Positions 34,301 to 43,191 of a stretch of 64,000 nucleotides of DNA are shown here, piece after piece. The notes beneath the pieces were generated by a model that saw only the letters and a program-made list of their open reading frames with translations, searched no databases and was not told the origin of the DNA. Location of the stretch: contig NC_063986.1 in assembly GCF_932276165.1 (NCBI RefSeq), positions 880,501 to 944,500 on the forward strand, given 5' to 3'. Source of the DNA: Plutella xylostella (lineage: Eukaryota > Arthropoda > Insecta > Lepidoptera > Plutellidae). The translations under genes were made by a program, and so were the position numbers. Within the stretch, counting starts at the first letter, position 1. Each line of letters starts with the position of its first letter.

Positions 34301-34582
34301 GTCCATAATAATATGCCATATTAGTCCGCAAGCTACGTAACCAAAATTTTAAGAATTTGACGTTTTATCGAATGTGGCAATATATTCATATTGATTACTG
34401 TACTATACTGTGTGTATCTCTCCAATTAACGTTATCTATGTTCAGCAGGAGGCGGCGGCTTGAAGAACGGCGGTCCCCCCCCGGCGGCGGCGGCGGAGGC
34501 GGGCGAGGGCCGCCGCGCCGCGCCCGGCAAGCGCCGCGAGCCCAAGCCCAAGAGCGACCCCCTAGTGAACGGCACCGCCTAG
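15494..34582 (+). CDS. Fmr1: FMRP homologue (fragile X RNA-binding translational regulator)
   Basis: Sixteen coding exons: 15494-15544, 15923-15975, 16069-16222, 16708-16871, 17435-17602, 18617-18703, 19595-19742, 20166-20309, 23025-23162, 23933-24053, 25011-25110, 25542-25641, 31154-31241, 31902-31934, 32833-32892 and 34446-34582. They total 1746 nt and encode 581 aa with all phases consistent. FMRP is a cytoplasmic/nuclear RNA-binding repressor of translation. Seen: tandem Agenet/Tudor N-terminus (MEDLSVEV, WQPESKFPFSQV, RGEFYVIEY), KH1 with GTHG at 243-246, KH2 with GKNG at 306-309 followed by EIVDKSGVV, VPFVFVGT, a leucine-rich export-like helix at about 374-385, a glycine-rich RGG-like segment (exon 12), acidic-basic C-terminal exons and a terminal PLVNG as in vertebrate FMRP. 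Exon 14 is a symmetric 33-nt microexon, and the exon 16 acceptor is a cagcag tandem site. Exons 10-16 are strikingly GC-rich. Confidence 0.95.
17618..17745 (+). repeat. LINE 3'-tail type repeat, copy 2
   Basis: Shares ccaaaggttgtctgg, agtgataagaccgcctttt and caaataaagagtattc with 13336-13450. It starts only about 15 bp after the donor of Fmr1 exon 5. Downstream at 17785-17880 is a fragment of the SINE-tail family (gccagggtggtgaactaggc). Confidence 0.5.
18300..18425 (+). repeat. Dispersed repeat, copy A (Fmr1 intron 5)
   Basis: About 125 bp (catctctacagctaagcatt..., gtccagccgactcactgggc) recur in the same orientation at 20878-21005 in intron 8 at roughly 85-90 percent identity. It contains a hairpin in which catctctacagc pairs with the gcagaggtg segment. 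The family is unknown; it may be a SINE fragment. Confidence 0.6.
20878..21005 (+). repeat. Dispersed repeat, copy B (Fmr1 intron 8)
   Basis: Second copy of the 18300-18425 repeat, sharing cagctaagcattctgcagag and the gtccagccgactcactgggc block. No target duplication was recognised. Confidence 0.6.
21120..21905. repeat. Degenerate short-motif repeat block in Fmr1 intron 8
   Basis: Two flanks built from variations on a ~20-nt phrase (tggcataatctttattgacc, cgcataactcgtatggtcta, tggcataaggctcgtttcgt on the left; gcgaaataactttttactaa, gacttttaccaaacg-like on the right) enclose a centre containing gcggagcgcagcgaagcgga (21593-21620). The right flank is broadly the reverse complement of the left. 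It is probably an old element with internally repetitive termini; I do not recognise the family. Confidence 0.45.
22728..22977 (-). mobile_element. tRNA-headed SINE, full length
   Basis: On the minus strand it opens gacggtcgaatggcgtagtg (A box ggcgtagtggttagtggc, B box gggttcgattcccgg) and closes gatgtccccacatatttatt with a short (attt) tail. A second nearly complete copy lies at 45728-45943, a degenerate one at 37556-37830, and a plus-strand tail piece at 25445-25495. The head is tRNA-like but followed by SINE body, so it is not a tRNA gene. Confidence 0.8.
23314..23460. mobile_element. Foldback MITE in Fmr1 intron 9
   Basis: The left arm taaagctgcgtacagaccgg is mirrored by ccggtctgtacgcagctta on the right, with inner arms gccaacgaacgccaa and ttggctttcgttggc. 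It is about 147 bp long and begins roughly 150 bp past the exon 9 donor. Confidence 0.7.
24094..24277. mobile_element. Foldback MITE in Fmr1 intron 10
   Basis: Arms of about 70 bp: ctatatttcaccgggacacc on the left and ggtgtcccggtgaaatataa on the right, with ctaccaacaaaatgtatag and its complement inside. It starts 40 bp after the exon 10 donor and separates exon 10 from its partial duplicate at 24423. Confidence 0.75.
24423..24479 (+). pseudogene. Partial duplicate of Fmr1 exon 10
   Basis: Fifty-seven bases matching the middle of exon 10 (codons for KQEIDQ-LRTV-TG) are followed by the same donor gtatgt. It has several changes (cag to cgg, ctg to cag) and a deletion of the proline/arginine-rich end. 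The preceding AG (tacaatag) would give a copy of phase 0 at its end, whereas exon 11 needs phase 1. It is therefore not a clean substitute for exon 10. Confidence 0.75.
25128..25296 (-). mobile_element. Diverged Lep1-like Helitron fragment
   Basis: Reverse-strand relative of the 556-754 repeat: ccttcgccttagaaagttta, cccgtgggaattccgggatg, aaatttcattacaatcgaat and tataatattagtagg are recognisable. It lies 17 bp past the donor of Fmr1 exon 11. Confidence 0.5.
25318..25432 (+). mobile_element. LINE 3'-end fragment
   Basis: The text agctagatggggtgaggact... gatcgcatccagtggcgtgc... acgtccagcagtggactgct is the C-terminal/3' region of a common lepidopteran endonuclease-RT element. Related pieces lie reversed at 26440-26620 (inside the 1-kb TIR element) and 47083-47160. 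Confidence 0.5.
26115..27117. mobile_element. 1003-bp TIR element with ~110-bp palindrome-rich arms
   Basis: The left arm tgtcgcagccggatcgtata... is mirrored on the right (...tatacgatccggctgcgaca). Within each arm are further mirrored units (gccgtattacat-tacggc; gccgcattacaa...ttgtaatgcggc). TATA flanks both ends (26111-26114 and 27118-27121). The middle contains a reversed LINE tail fragment and no transposase. It sits in the 3' UTR of the LINE. The superfamily is undetermined. Confidence 0.8.
27128..30467 (-). pseudogene. LINE ORF2: endonuclease-reverse transcriptase, SINE-interrupted
   Basis: The upstream part (30467-28935) carries the endonuclease (LRILHQNIRKLD, ILLLSEHWM, LLMGDFNVDLL, LSDHKGIYF). 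The downstream part (28553-27128) carries the reverse transcriptase: MGRYRPIALVPAISKIFE, EQYAYCPGRSTV, AVFADLSRAFDLVDH, VPQGSNVGNTLFVILMNDL and catalytic MYADDICAI. A C-terminal domain (WGLSADCNKPFIMQKRAVRR) ends at a stop beside the 1-kb TIR element. The two parts join in one frame across the SINE target duplication attaaacaggttg, so the SINE seems to be the only visible lesion. Confidence 0.85.
28554..28934 (+). mobile_element. tRNA-derived SINE inserted in LINE ORF2
   Basis: The head attgcctctgtggtctagtg with A box and B box (gggttcgattcccgggtggg) is followed by a ~300-bp body and an (att)n tail. A 13-bp direct repeat attaaacaggttg flanks it (28541-28553 and 28935-28947). The 5' and 3' ends of the tRNA-like head do not pair as an acceptor stem, so it is not a tRNA gene. 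Confidence 0.85.
30436..30957 (-). CDS. LINE ORF1 (gag-like nucleic-acid-binding protein)
   Basis: A 173-aa frame starting MAARAPADYAAAASKPAG with an alanine-rich N-terminus, a basic patch (RPKRRKKHQ) and a C-terminal part of the type YLQAWSFRPETTEENIKYFL ... SFVIGIPESLF, as in ORF1 proteins of jockey/CR1 elements of Lepidoptera. Its end overlaps the start of ORF2 by about 30 bp in a different frame, the usual coupling for these elements. No zinc knuckle is visible. Confidence 0.7.
   Translation of the reverse strand: MAARAPADYAAAASKPAGAVATERTLQTMPNQADNDAGPWETVSRPKRRKKHQTIIVGTGSEDNELQTVETIKYLQAWSFRPETTEENIKYFLNKEVKSDDYFVEKRTIKTDRHASFVIGIPESLFTRFKSPVVWPLGVKLTDWFQRRPRGSQEWRRGDSKNRIDECPTPRAQ
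31242..31300 (+). repeat. (CA)n microsatellite at the Fmr1 exon 13 donor
   Basis: The intron begins gtacacacac and continues as an almost pure CA run of more than 50 bp, directly abutting exon 13. A second CA run (32894-32918) directly follows the donor of exon 15. Intronic CA repeats near donors are known hnRNP L-type splicing control elements in animals; that role here is inference. Confidence 0.85.
32893..32918 (+). repeat. (CA)n microsatellite at the Fmr1 exon 15 donor
   Basis: The donor gtaaca passes straight into a CA run with one interruption (cacg). Together with the run after exon 13 it brackets the 33-nt microexon 31902-31934. Confidence 0.8.
32923..33175. mobile_element. Mariner-type MITE, 253 bp, TA target
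   Basis: Termini cagggtgttgcaaaaagggt and its near complement ccctatttgcaacaccctg are flanked by TA. The inverted arms continue (aagccgaaaccagc; atttcaaaattcg), and there is a central core ccatagaaactttgttggtc. The core is shared with the MITE at 53304-53465, which has different ends. Confidence 0.8.
33195..33295. mobile_element. ~100-bp palindromic MITE, copy 1
   Basis: The arms tatatcccattccacgggga and its complement surround a centre containing cccttattacattcgaataa. A second copy in the same orientation lies at 33451-33557. Confidence 0.75.
33451..33557. mobile_element. ~107-bp palindromic MITE, copy 2
   Basis: Same termini (ctatatcccactccacgggg / ccccgtggaatgggatatag) and same centre as 33195-33295, slightly longer through a ttttatcaga segment. 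The two copies are separated by ~155 bp of unrelated sequence. Confidence 0.75.
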
Positions 34583-34935
34583 ACCAGCCAGCGACACGAT
34601 ATTATAACCTAACCTAACGTAACTTTATCGTATATTGATTGATTGACGCCGCCCCCGCGCCGCCCGGCCCGGCCCGCGCTCGACGCACTGGGGCCCCATT
34701 ACTAGACTTACTCGTATTATGCTTTTATAAGAGATTCGTGATTTGTATTCCTGATTATCGATATAAATGAAAAATTAAGATGTGTACATCGCTCCCGGAC
34801 GATACTAGGCGCGCGCGCCCGCCGCTCGCGGCATTTCGGTCTCTAAGGAAGTCACGCCGGTACCTACGTGCAAGTAACCTGTACTCTGTTGGCATGTGAT
34901 TTCCTATGAAATAAACATTTCTGTACATATTTTCA
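34583..34935 (+). terminator. Fmr1 3' UTR with AATAAA at 34910-34915
   Basis: The 3' UTR holds a very GC-rich patch (gccgcccccgcgccgcccgg region, 34648-34690; and 34808-34830). It is followed by an AATAAA about 330 bp after the stop, and cleavage is likely near 34930-34935. Confidence 0.6.
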
Positions 34936-35448
34936 ATTGTAGTTTTTATTTGTACAAATATACATAGTGGTGGGGCGGTACAGTACTTTATAAAAATACT
35001 ATAGGTAGGGCAGACGCTACTTACGATAGTGATCGATGATAATAATTTATATTTTTATTATTAATTTTATTACATAAACACGACACTGGAAGATTCCTTG
35101 GGATCTCGGGGTCACAGGGAAGGCATATGGCTACATACAATATTTAGAGTGAGACACTAAGAATTTTTAAAATTCTAATTGTGTTGACATTGATATTTTT
35201 TGATAACAATATTTACAAAATTTTCTTATTTCAGTCCTCACATTCAACTTACTCTAATAATACTGTGATATGCATTATTGCCGGGATATCACTAGGAAGA
35301 TTTTATTTACAAAAGAGAACTATGATGTCAATATTGGGAAGGTAGACTTGTACAAGGTTTGATATGTTTCTATAAGCTACAGGTTACATGGGAAATCTAA
35401 CTCACTTTGGAGATTCACTCATAAATTTTCATCAAATATGTTAGTTTT

Positions 35449-35590
35449 AGGGCTGATTTTATAAAAGCCAGATAAAAGTTATCGGACGAATAAAATTCTT
35501 GCTGTCACTATCCAATACAAACATTCAGACACGACAGCATCAGAATTACTCCCCAGATAACTTTTATCTGGCTATTGAAAAATCAGCCCT
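35449..35590. mobile_element. Foldback MITE, 142 bp
   Basis: The arms agggctgattttataaaagc... and ...ctattgaaaaatcagccct contain an inner pair (cagataaaagttatc / gataacttttatctgg). The same family forms the inside of the larger foldback at 55852-56040. It lies between the convergent Fmr1 and zinc-finger genes; the rest of 34936-36128 shows nothing recognisable. Confidence 0.7.
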
Positions 35591-36128
35591 TAGATTTATT
35601 AATCGAAATTACAAATTCTTGGAGCACAATCGCTCAAGATAAATTCCTGGTTTAGATAATATTTTTCAAAAAGTGTTACCCTGTTTAGGGATTTCTGTTT
35701 AAAGACATGTGTGTAGTTTCAGTAATACATAGGCCCTTTAGTATGAATTTCGTATTTCATTAGAATAAAGAAATAAAAATCATATCTAGAGTTTGGTCAA
35801 GTTACTTCTTGCGTGCGTGTTTTCTTTCAATTAATATTTTTTATCCGTAACACCGAAGCAAAAAACAACTTGACCTTAGGAAAGTTAGCTATTTACCTAC
35901 TCGCCCAAAACCGTCACCTAATAGTAAAACCAATTTCGCTGAATCTGACTGCGCTGTTTGAATGTGTAAAATTTGCACAAAATATGTTTTTTTTTTTCGC
36001 ATACATAAACCTGTACTCATGGTAGAACAAAACTACAAACATGATTGGCTGAAAGTTAAACTGGCTTTACTACAAACTGGCGGCAGGCTAATAAAGACTC
36101 ATTGATTAGTGCAAGTGGCATTTACCTA

Positions 36129-36422
36129 AAGCCGGGTCCAGACATGTATCCTTTGCTCGATCCGATCACCGTACCGTATCTGCGTATCGTATCAAGCGCC
36201 GTATCAAGTTGTGGACGCCTCCGATTTGCTCATCGCATTTTGATGATCGGACAAAAACCGTCACGACATGGGACGGGCCGTACCGTATCATAAAGGCGTA
36301 TCGAGATCGCGTAGACTTAACCGTCCACGGTATCGCGCGTATCATTATGCGATCATGATACGCGTCGACGATACGGATACGGTGATCGGATCGGACAAAT
36401 GATACATGTCTGGACCCGGCTT
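36129..36422. mobile_element. Foldback MITE, ~294 bp
   Basis: The ends aagccgggtccagacatgta and tacatgtctggacccggctt are perfect complements. The arms extend through gatccgatcaccgtaccgta and its mirror. The interior is full of gtatcg/cgatac words. No coding sequence. Confidence 0.75.
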
Positions 36423-36734
36423 AACAGCTGTAATAATGCTACGAGAGTATGAGTACCTATTTTTATAACCAGAGTCTTTCAAACAGCACATTTAAAAAAA
36501 ACATGGCGTTCATAAAATGTGAATGTCGTATGATCGCATCACGAGCGCCATCTATGATTTAGTTCTTTTTTAATGGGCTGTTAGAAAGTTTCTCATTATG
36601 CACCCATCCCCCATACCTACTTCTATTCCACCTTGCACTACCAAAACCAACCAACTCCAGCTAACTTCCCAAAAAACTCAAACGAAAGTGCCAAGCCGAC
36701 TAGGCTTGTCCCCGGCAACAATGAGGTGGTGGCA

Positions 36735-39700
36735 TTACAAGAGGCGGTGTCGGTCGTGCGGGTCCGCCTCGCTGTCTTCAGACTCCGAGTGTGAGCAGCA
36801 TGAGGAGTCGCTCCAGTGCTGGAACTCCTCCTTGTGGTGTTCGAGAGCCATGAGCGATGGGAAGAGACTGTCGCAGGCGCTGCAGCTGTGGAGGGGGAGG
36901 TTTGCGGGTTTATTTACGTAATTAGTATCCTATGAGGCATTGGTAACTTGGCTACTGAAAAGAAGGCCTATACTCAACAGTGGGCGATAGAGCTGATGAA
37001 GATGAGATATAAGTGGTAATGTTAATGATCAACACTCAATAGTTAGGTAAAATATTATGGTCTTCATTGTCTTCATCAGCCAGTGTTTGTTATTAGCCAG
37101 CATTGCAACTGGACATAGGGCCCACGGCTACAATATTATAAATGATGGCCATAAGGTCATCGGTCTACCTCATCCAGTCACTACCTGCCACCTGTCTAAC
37201 ATACCTATTTTCGGCTATACGTGGTCTCCACTCGAGAACTTGTCTACTCCAACGGTTATATTGAATGGTTCTAGCTAGGCTATGCTATGCCATAGGCAGC
37301 CATATAAATAAATGACTGACTCGCCCACTGCTACTTCAGGTATCACTATGTAGATAGCCTAAGGCTAGAACTTAGGTAACAGGTGTAACCTTAGGCTAGT
37401 ATATCCAAGAACAAACTCAAAACTAAATAAACAGTAGTTAGTTTACCCGAAATGGCGTTTCTTCTGCTGATGGTCGGCGAGGTCACGGCGCGAGGGGAAC
37501 GAGCGGTCGCACACGTTGCACGTCAACGCCTCCTCTGCAATAGTTAATATAAATAAATATGTGGGGACATCTCACACACGGCCATCCTACCCCAAACTAG
37601 GCAGAGAGAATTTCGGAAGCAGCTTCACTACCACCTTAGCTATGGTGCATTACAGTGCCGTCATAGTATATCATTGCCATTAGTAGGTAAGATAGTGGGC
37701 CTAGACTAGAGCCATAATATCCCCTCTTCGTATGTGGGCTAAGGATCACGAAAAATTTCATCCGAGAACGAATGTCTGTCTTAAACAAGTCTTGCCCTGG
37801 CAGGGACCATGGACATAGCAATCAGTTACACTTTATTACCATTATTACAATATCTAGTTCATTGAATAATTTGGATTGCAGTTGTTACTATTCGTTGATT
37901 ATGTACCTAGGTACCGAAAAGCATACCTCTACCTAGCTCTATCATTTTGCAAAGCATTAGTAGATAGGTTCAAGAGTAAATGTGTTCTGTGTTCAAGGTG
38001 GGATGAGACCTAGGAACATAGCAACTTCTTTTACGAGAAGAGCGAGATTGTTTGTGGAAAGGTGTGTAGCTACTAGCTAGATAGGTAGGTACAGTACATA
38101 GTTACATACCTACTTGAGTACCTGATTCTGGGTCATTAGGTGAGATGATATTCTAGTTCATTGACTGGTTCATTATCATCATTAGATTGTCTGTGTCATT
38201 AGATCACACTTTAATTAGAGCTTCGAACCCGCTTATTGTACTTGGTTCGCTTGTACGTTTTTGAATAACTCTGTGTCTAGGGTATCAGGGAGTAATTTTA
38301 ATAAAATAATTACAAAACAATATTTTAAATTATACATTTTAATTGATTATCGACGGAAATTCATGACATTAAACAAAGAAAATAGTAGACTTGAAAGATA
38401 GGTAGATCACTGTACATTATTCAATTTCAATCCATACTTTATGCAAAAAATGGGTAAGTAGATCCCACTGTAGGTACTTTGTGCAATGTTTTTTCAAAAT
38501 AACTGAATCTAGGTGAGGTACATACAATATGGAAGAGACAATAAAGTATTTTGTAAATAAGTATACAAAATAGGCAAGATAATAAGTGAAATCATTTGGT
38601 ATACAATCACAAATAAACTAGGTATTTATTCTACACAATAATTCACAATCTGTTTCTAAAGTGATATGTAAAATTATTGAAAAGGTACAAAATCTAAATG
38701 CCTACTTAGTATTCTATCTATGTGTAGGTAAAACTATATGAAATGCACCAAGTGTATAATTTTCACTTAACATATTCATATAATTACAAATTCAGTAATA
38801 ATTACTATAATAAGTTACCTGTTTGTATTGCGTACATGGATTTTGAGATTAATTACAATGTTTAATTTTGCATTATAGTATTATCATATTCCATCTAACA
38901 TATTTTCCCCATGATATAAACAGTTGGTTCAGCAATTGTATAATTTCCCTTTCAGTAACAATCACAATTGTTCACTTCACAGTGAAACTCATATCAAAGA
39001 CACACACACAATGTCTCCGGCTCCACATTCACAGTCAACCACTTAAAACACTGAGCACCTTGTATTGTCCATTAGTGAACACAGTCTTGTATTAAATGGG
39101 TAGAGTGCTGGACACAGATGACTTGAACATGCTTCCGAAGAACCTCATCCCCGAGGAACCACCAGGGATGGAACCCATCATCATCCACATGAGGGCGATG
39201 ACCTGCGCCACCGCACAGACGATGGTCAGCGGAGTACTCTGTAAGTGCAGTGCGCAGTATAATGTGGCGAGTAGTGTGGACCCGTATAGGGTTGTTGATA
39301 GTGCTTTGTCCTTTGAGAAGAGTGACTTCAAGTGCGCCCACGGACCCCACAGGAAACTGAAACTGTAAGCAAAAAAAATTACGGTTATTACATGGTTAAT
39401 GATACAGACCTAGATAAGGTAGGTAAAAGTACTAGTAACTGGCAGTTTAAGCGACTAGCAACACAAAAAAAAATATTAAAAATAAAGTATTTGCCTGATT
39501 TAAGCACTGGTAGGCTTGAATTACTGGCAATAAGATGACGAACAATTATAGGCATAAATGGTAAAGATATATGATTAATATTCGATTTTAATGAAGTTTA
39601 TATCCACTACCCCCAAAAAACCTAGTAACTGGCAGTAAAAATTAGTAACTGTCACATGATGTTTCAGTAACTGGCACCTTTTAAAAAATCATGAAATTAG

Positions 39701-42631
39701 GTCAATAAGTACTCTAAAATCAATAATATATTTGATATTAGGTAATGTACAATTACCTGTCTAGGTTTTGTACCGGTAAGACTCAAAATCACCGTTGTAA
39801 TGGTCGACTTCTACGACAAAATGACAGTACAAGTATGCGACGAATCGTGGGTCCATATGAATGCAACAAATCGAGAAACCCTTGGATTTGGAAACGGAAA
39901 TGGAGAAAGCAAATGCTTGTGGACCTTGATGTATTCATTCAGCAGCTTGGGAGAAGTGACCTGGCTAAGTTGAAGACTGCTGACGGTAGTATAGTTGCCT
40001 CTAAGCTGAAATTTCTTGAGGAAATTGAAAGTTTTTACGGCTTTCAGCTCTGGGTAAAGACAGAATTAGTACAGCTCTTCTGAAAGCTATTACTATTCTC
40101 GAACAGCTTCTCTCTCAGCTCTCGAAGCTCTTTAACCAATTTTGTTTATAAGTCATGTTTTCAAGCTGTTTTATAAGGTCATCTCGAACCGTGTTTCTAT
40201 CAAGTTCTTCAAGGACTATAAGAAAGCCTTTGATTCCATTTAGACCTGCGCAGTTCTGGAATTCCCTCGTTGTAACATGCATAGCGGCCTTAATGCAGCA
40301 ACAGTATATTATGTTTACCTTGGACAGTCTATTCGACTAGGCAGAAGGAACTTCGAAAACGAAGCTGTAAGGTGCATAAAACAAAATATGTATTACTGAA
40401 TTGGACTGCATAAGGGAAGATTTGACAAATTTTCACATAAATGCCTGAAGGCAAAGGTCTTCAGTCAATGCGTCTTACTGGTGATGACGTATGGATCATA
40501 GACGTGGACACTGACGGTTGGACTGGTCCACCGAATCAATCAGCGGGCATTGGAAAGATTGGTGGTTCTTTGAAGGACCATATCAGAAATAAGGTAATCC
40601 GTAAGAGAACTTGAGTAACCGATATAGCTCTTAAATTCTGTATGCTCAAGTGGCATTAGGCAGGCCATAGCTGCCGAAGAACCGATGACCAGTGGGGCAA
40701 ACGCGCTCTAGAGTGGAGACCACGAACAGGCAAGGGTAGCAGCGGATACCTTCGGGCCAGCTGGACCAACGACCTTATAAAGCTGACCGGTAGTGGCTGG
40801 ATGAGGAAGGTCGAGAACAGAGTGCAGTGTCACTGCTGGTAAGAGGTCCAGCTGTGGACAGTTACAGACTACTGTAGATTGTCTTGATTTTAGTAATTTT
40901 TCTGAAAAGAAACATGAAAGAAATGTTTACTGCACAAGTAAGTGCCAGTTATTGGTGCGTAAAAAAAATGTATGCAGATTAGTAACTGGCAGCCCCGTGC
41001 CAGTTATTGAAACAAAGCTGCCTAGACACTGGGGGTTTTTACAGTGCACTTTAAATCGTATTTTCTGTCGATAGAAGGTATAAAATAGCTTAAAATCACA
41101 AAACCCAAAATATTAGTAACTGGCAGGGGGGTGCCAGTTACTAAGTGAAGATATAAATTACATTTCAGTAACTAGCACCCTCAAATATAACTCAAAAGCA
41201 ACTAAAATCACAGTGAATCGGGCTATTATGATATTGTTTAGACCTTCCCCTACTTCCTTGTTATTGTCACACTATCAAAAACTTATTTATTTTCGCGAAA
41301 ACAGGCCATACAAATTTTGGTGTCTCCTTAAGAAAAACTTAACGCACGTGCATTTTTTTGGCGATCTTCGCCGCTTTTTCTGAGATAATTTCCAGCGCCG
41401 GAAAATACCCACCTAGCGGCGTAAAATTAAACTATAATATCAATGAATAATTGGAGATTGCTGTAAACACATCAAAAATGGTCTTACTATATCCAAAAGC
41501 TTAATATATTTAGTTTTATAGTCAAAGTGCCAGTTACTGACACATGCCAGTTATACCACAATTTACCCTATATATGCTTTATTATGTGCAACAGTTGAGT
41601 CTCTTGTTGTAATGTAAATTCATGATAGCAACTATTTCGGTGACCAATATAAACAACAAGTAATACCAGTTTAGTGTTGTGCAACGGTAACTTACCTAAA
41701 TATAAAGAACAGGCTGCCCAATGTGAAGAGCAGCGCGAACTTCCTGGCCTGCAGCAGCAGCAGTGGGATGTAGAGGAAGGACAGGATGAAGCAGAGCACG
41801 CCGAAGAACATGCACACCGCGAACCCGATGAACCGCTGCGTGCGAGTCTGCAACACACATAGACTTGTAGGAAACATCCTGGATGACTCATAGAAACAAA
41901 GGATTTTATTTACTGTATAATGTATATTATATTAGTTATATTGGAAATATTTACTTACCAAAGTAAAGTACTCCTTCTGAACTTCATCGTACCAGGTCCC
42001 AGCGCTACTGGTGCTGGTGGGCGTCTCTTCATTACTCCTCGAAAAGAAACTCGGAGTCGAGAAAGGTAAACTTATTTTGTAACTTCGTCGAGTCTCGTTT
42101 TGTAGCAGATATTGATCCAAATCAGACTTTAGGTTCGCCATGTTGCCGCGAAATCAGTTTGTGCCCCGAATTGTGTGTAAATACTCGGTCTAAATATTTA
42201 AATTGCGGAAAACACGATAAAAATCAACAAAGCCCAGTGACATCACCTCGTGAACTGTCAGTGTCAACGAAACGCCAAGAAAACTAAGTGTCATTTTGAC
42301 ATTTGTAGTGTTGTCCAATAACGAAAGTTAAATACGACTATAATCGAAATTATCGATTGAGATTTATTTATAAATAGTTAACTTGAAAATGTGAAGGCCA
42401 TACCGTAATCTGAATCATCACTGAAATCGTCGTGTCGGTGGTTGTTGTTATATCGGTCGGCGTGCGCACGGCACGGCGGGCACACATTCCGGGTGTCGCG
42501 CTCGTCTAGATCAGTGCTGCTCGCGTCCGACTCCGCCGCCGCCTCCTCAATGTGGATGTCTTCAGTCTGTCGATTGTCGAGCTTCTCGTTTGACGACAGC
42601 TGGTTGTAGTTCTTGCGTGGTGGTCGCGATT
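36735..42631 (-). CDS. C2H2-type zinc-finger protein, 3' exons (5' end not found)
   Basis: Three minus-strand exons join in frame: 42631-42404, 37534-37447 and 36885-36735 (stop TAA at 36737-36735). Phases at the joins are 1 and 2 and both match. The visible ~155 aa have an acidic, serine-rich part (EEAAAESDASSTDLDERD), a possible first metal-binding pair CPPC, then two C2H2 fingers: CNVCDRSFPSRRDLADHQQKKRH and CSACDSLFPSLMALEHHKEEFQH (the second atypical in spacing). An acidic/His-rich tail ends at HRLL. The first exon(s), carrying the start Met and ending in phase 1, could not be located. A complete SFT2 gene sits in the intron between the first two exons. The function is unknown; DNA or RNA binding is inferred from the fingers. 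Confidence 0.7.
37556..37830 (-). mobile_element. Degenerate copy of the 22728-22977 SINE family
   Basis: The start (tatgtggggacatctcacac, ggccatcctaccccaaacta) and the end (gccctggcaggg..., gcaatcag) match the family, while the middle is diverged or replaced. It lies just outside the zinc-finger exon at 37447-37534. Flanking 37840-39091 shows no recognisable feature. Confidence 0.55.
39092..42141 (-). CDS. SFT2-family vesicle transport protein
   Basis: Three coding exons on the minus strand: 42141-41959, 41847-41696 and 39362-39092 (606 nt, 201 aa; phases 0 and 2). SFT2 proteins are small tetraspan Golgi membrane proteins implicated in fusion of endosome-derived vesicles with the Golgi. Residues 1-61 are soluble and Ser/Thr-rich (ending TWYDEVQKEYFTL). 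They are followed by TQRFIGFAVCMFFGVLCFIL (TM1), FLYIPLLLLQARKFALLFTL with GSLFFIFSFSFLWGP (TM2), a loop HLKSLFSKDK, TTLYGSTLLATLYCALHL (TM3), TIVCAVAQVIALMWMMM (TM4) and the tail SIPGGSSGMRFFGSMF. The length and the GSLFF-x8-GP and F-G-x-G-hh-FF motifs match yeast Sft2 and SFT2D3. The whole gene is nested in an intron of the zinc-finger gene on the same strand. Confidence 0.93.
39434..41560. mobile_element. Element with clustered AGTAACTGGCA motifs in SFT2 intron 2
   Basis: The motif agtaactggca(c), or its complement gtgccagttact, occurs at least ten times: about 39434, 39623, 39644, 39666, 40941, 40981, 40997, 41114, 41131, 41165, 41529 and 41546. It falls in clusters at the two sides of the interval, often as face-to-face pairs. 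Such arrays resemble subterminal transposase-binding motifs of hAT/P-type elements. Exact ends and target duplication were not found. Between the clusters sits an RTE-like LINE fragment. Confidence 0.5.
40150..40870 (+). mobile_element. Decayed RTE-like LINE fragment
   Basis: Broken coding pieces are recognisable in shifting frames: FKDYKKAFDSI (RT domain), YLGQSIRLGRRNF near 40310-40360, a KVFSQCVL...TYGS-like stretch at 40455-40500, and a C-terminal segment with the TD-QWGKRALEWRPRTGKG phrase (about 40690-40745) and SGWMRKVENR. Multiple stops and frameshifts are present. A short relative (gtagtggctggatgaagaag) occurs at 19410-19440. Confidence 0.6.
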
Positions 42632-43126
42632 CTGAAAAAGAAATAAAACTCTTTTAGTTATTGTAGGTTTTAAATTAAATTAATTAATTTATTCCCAGAA
42701 GGCTCACAAAGTTACCGGTAAATTACATTTCCTGCAATGTTAGCAACGATTCTGGCAATACCTATCCAGTTTCTACCTCGGAAAGATCTCTAGGTCACCG
42801 CGCAAGCGCTCTCCCGTTTTTGTAAATCAAAACATTCCTATCCAAGCTGATCAAATAATACCCAGAAATAGGACTTTTGGTAATTTCAGGCAACATTTCT
42901 AGTGTCTCTGACTGTGACGTATTGGCGGTACGGTATGAGCCGTTTTCCTTGACAGCTGTCAGTTGAGCTTTTGGGTAAGCCGATAGATGGCGTGAAAACG
43001 CAGTGTACCAACTGTCAAAAATTACATAGAGAGCAAAGAGTACTAAACTCAGAATAAGAACTCACTAGTTGTGATTAAATGTCGGGTGGGCGCGAGCCAT
43101 CCTTCCGAGGCATTATTACAGTATAG

Positions 43127-43191
43127 CAGTCACTATCACAAGAGTCACTATCTCACAAGAGTCACTATCTCAAAAGAGTCACTATCTCAAG
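43127..43191. repeat. Short minisatellite (agagtcactatctca)n
   Basis: About four imperfect units of 17-18 bp built on agagtcactatctcacaa, in the space between the zinc-finger exon and the oxidase gene. Other sequence in 42640-43500 includes no recognised exon. Confidence 0.7.

Noticed and set aside
36598..36921. Plus-strand 107-codon open frame
   Set aside because: It is the antisense of the zinc-finger terminal exon; the minus strand has matching splice phase and a finger motif.
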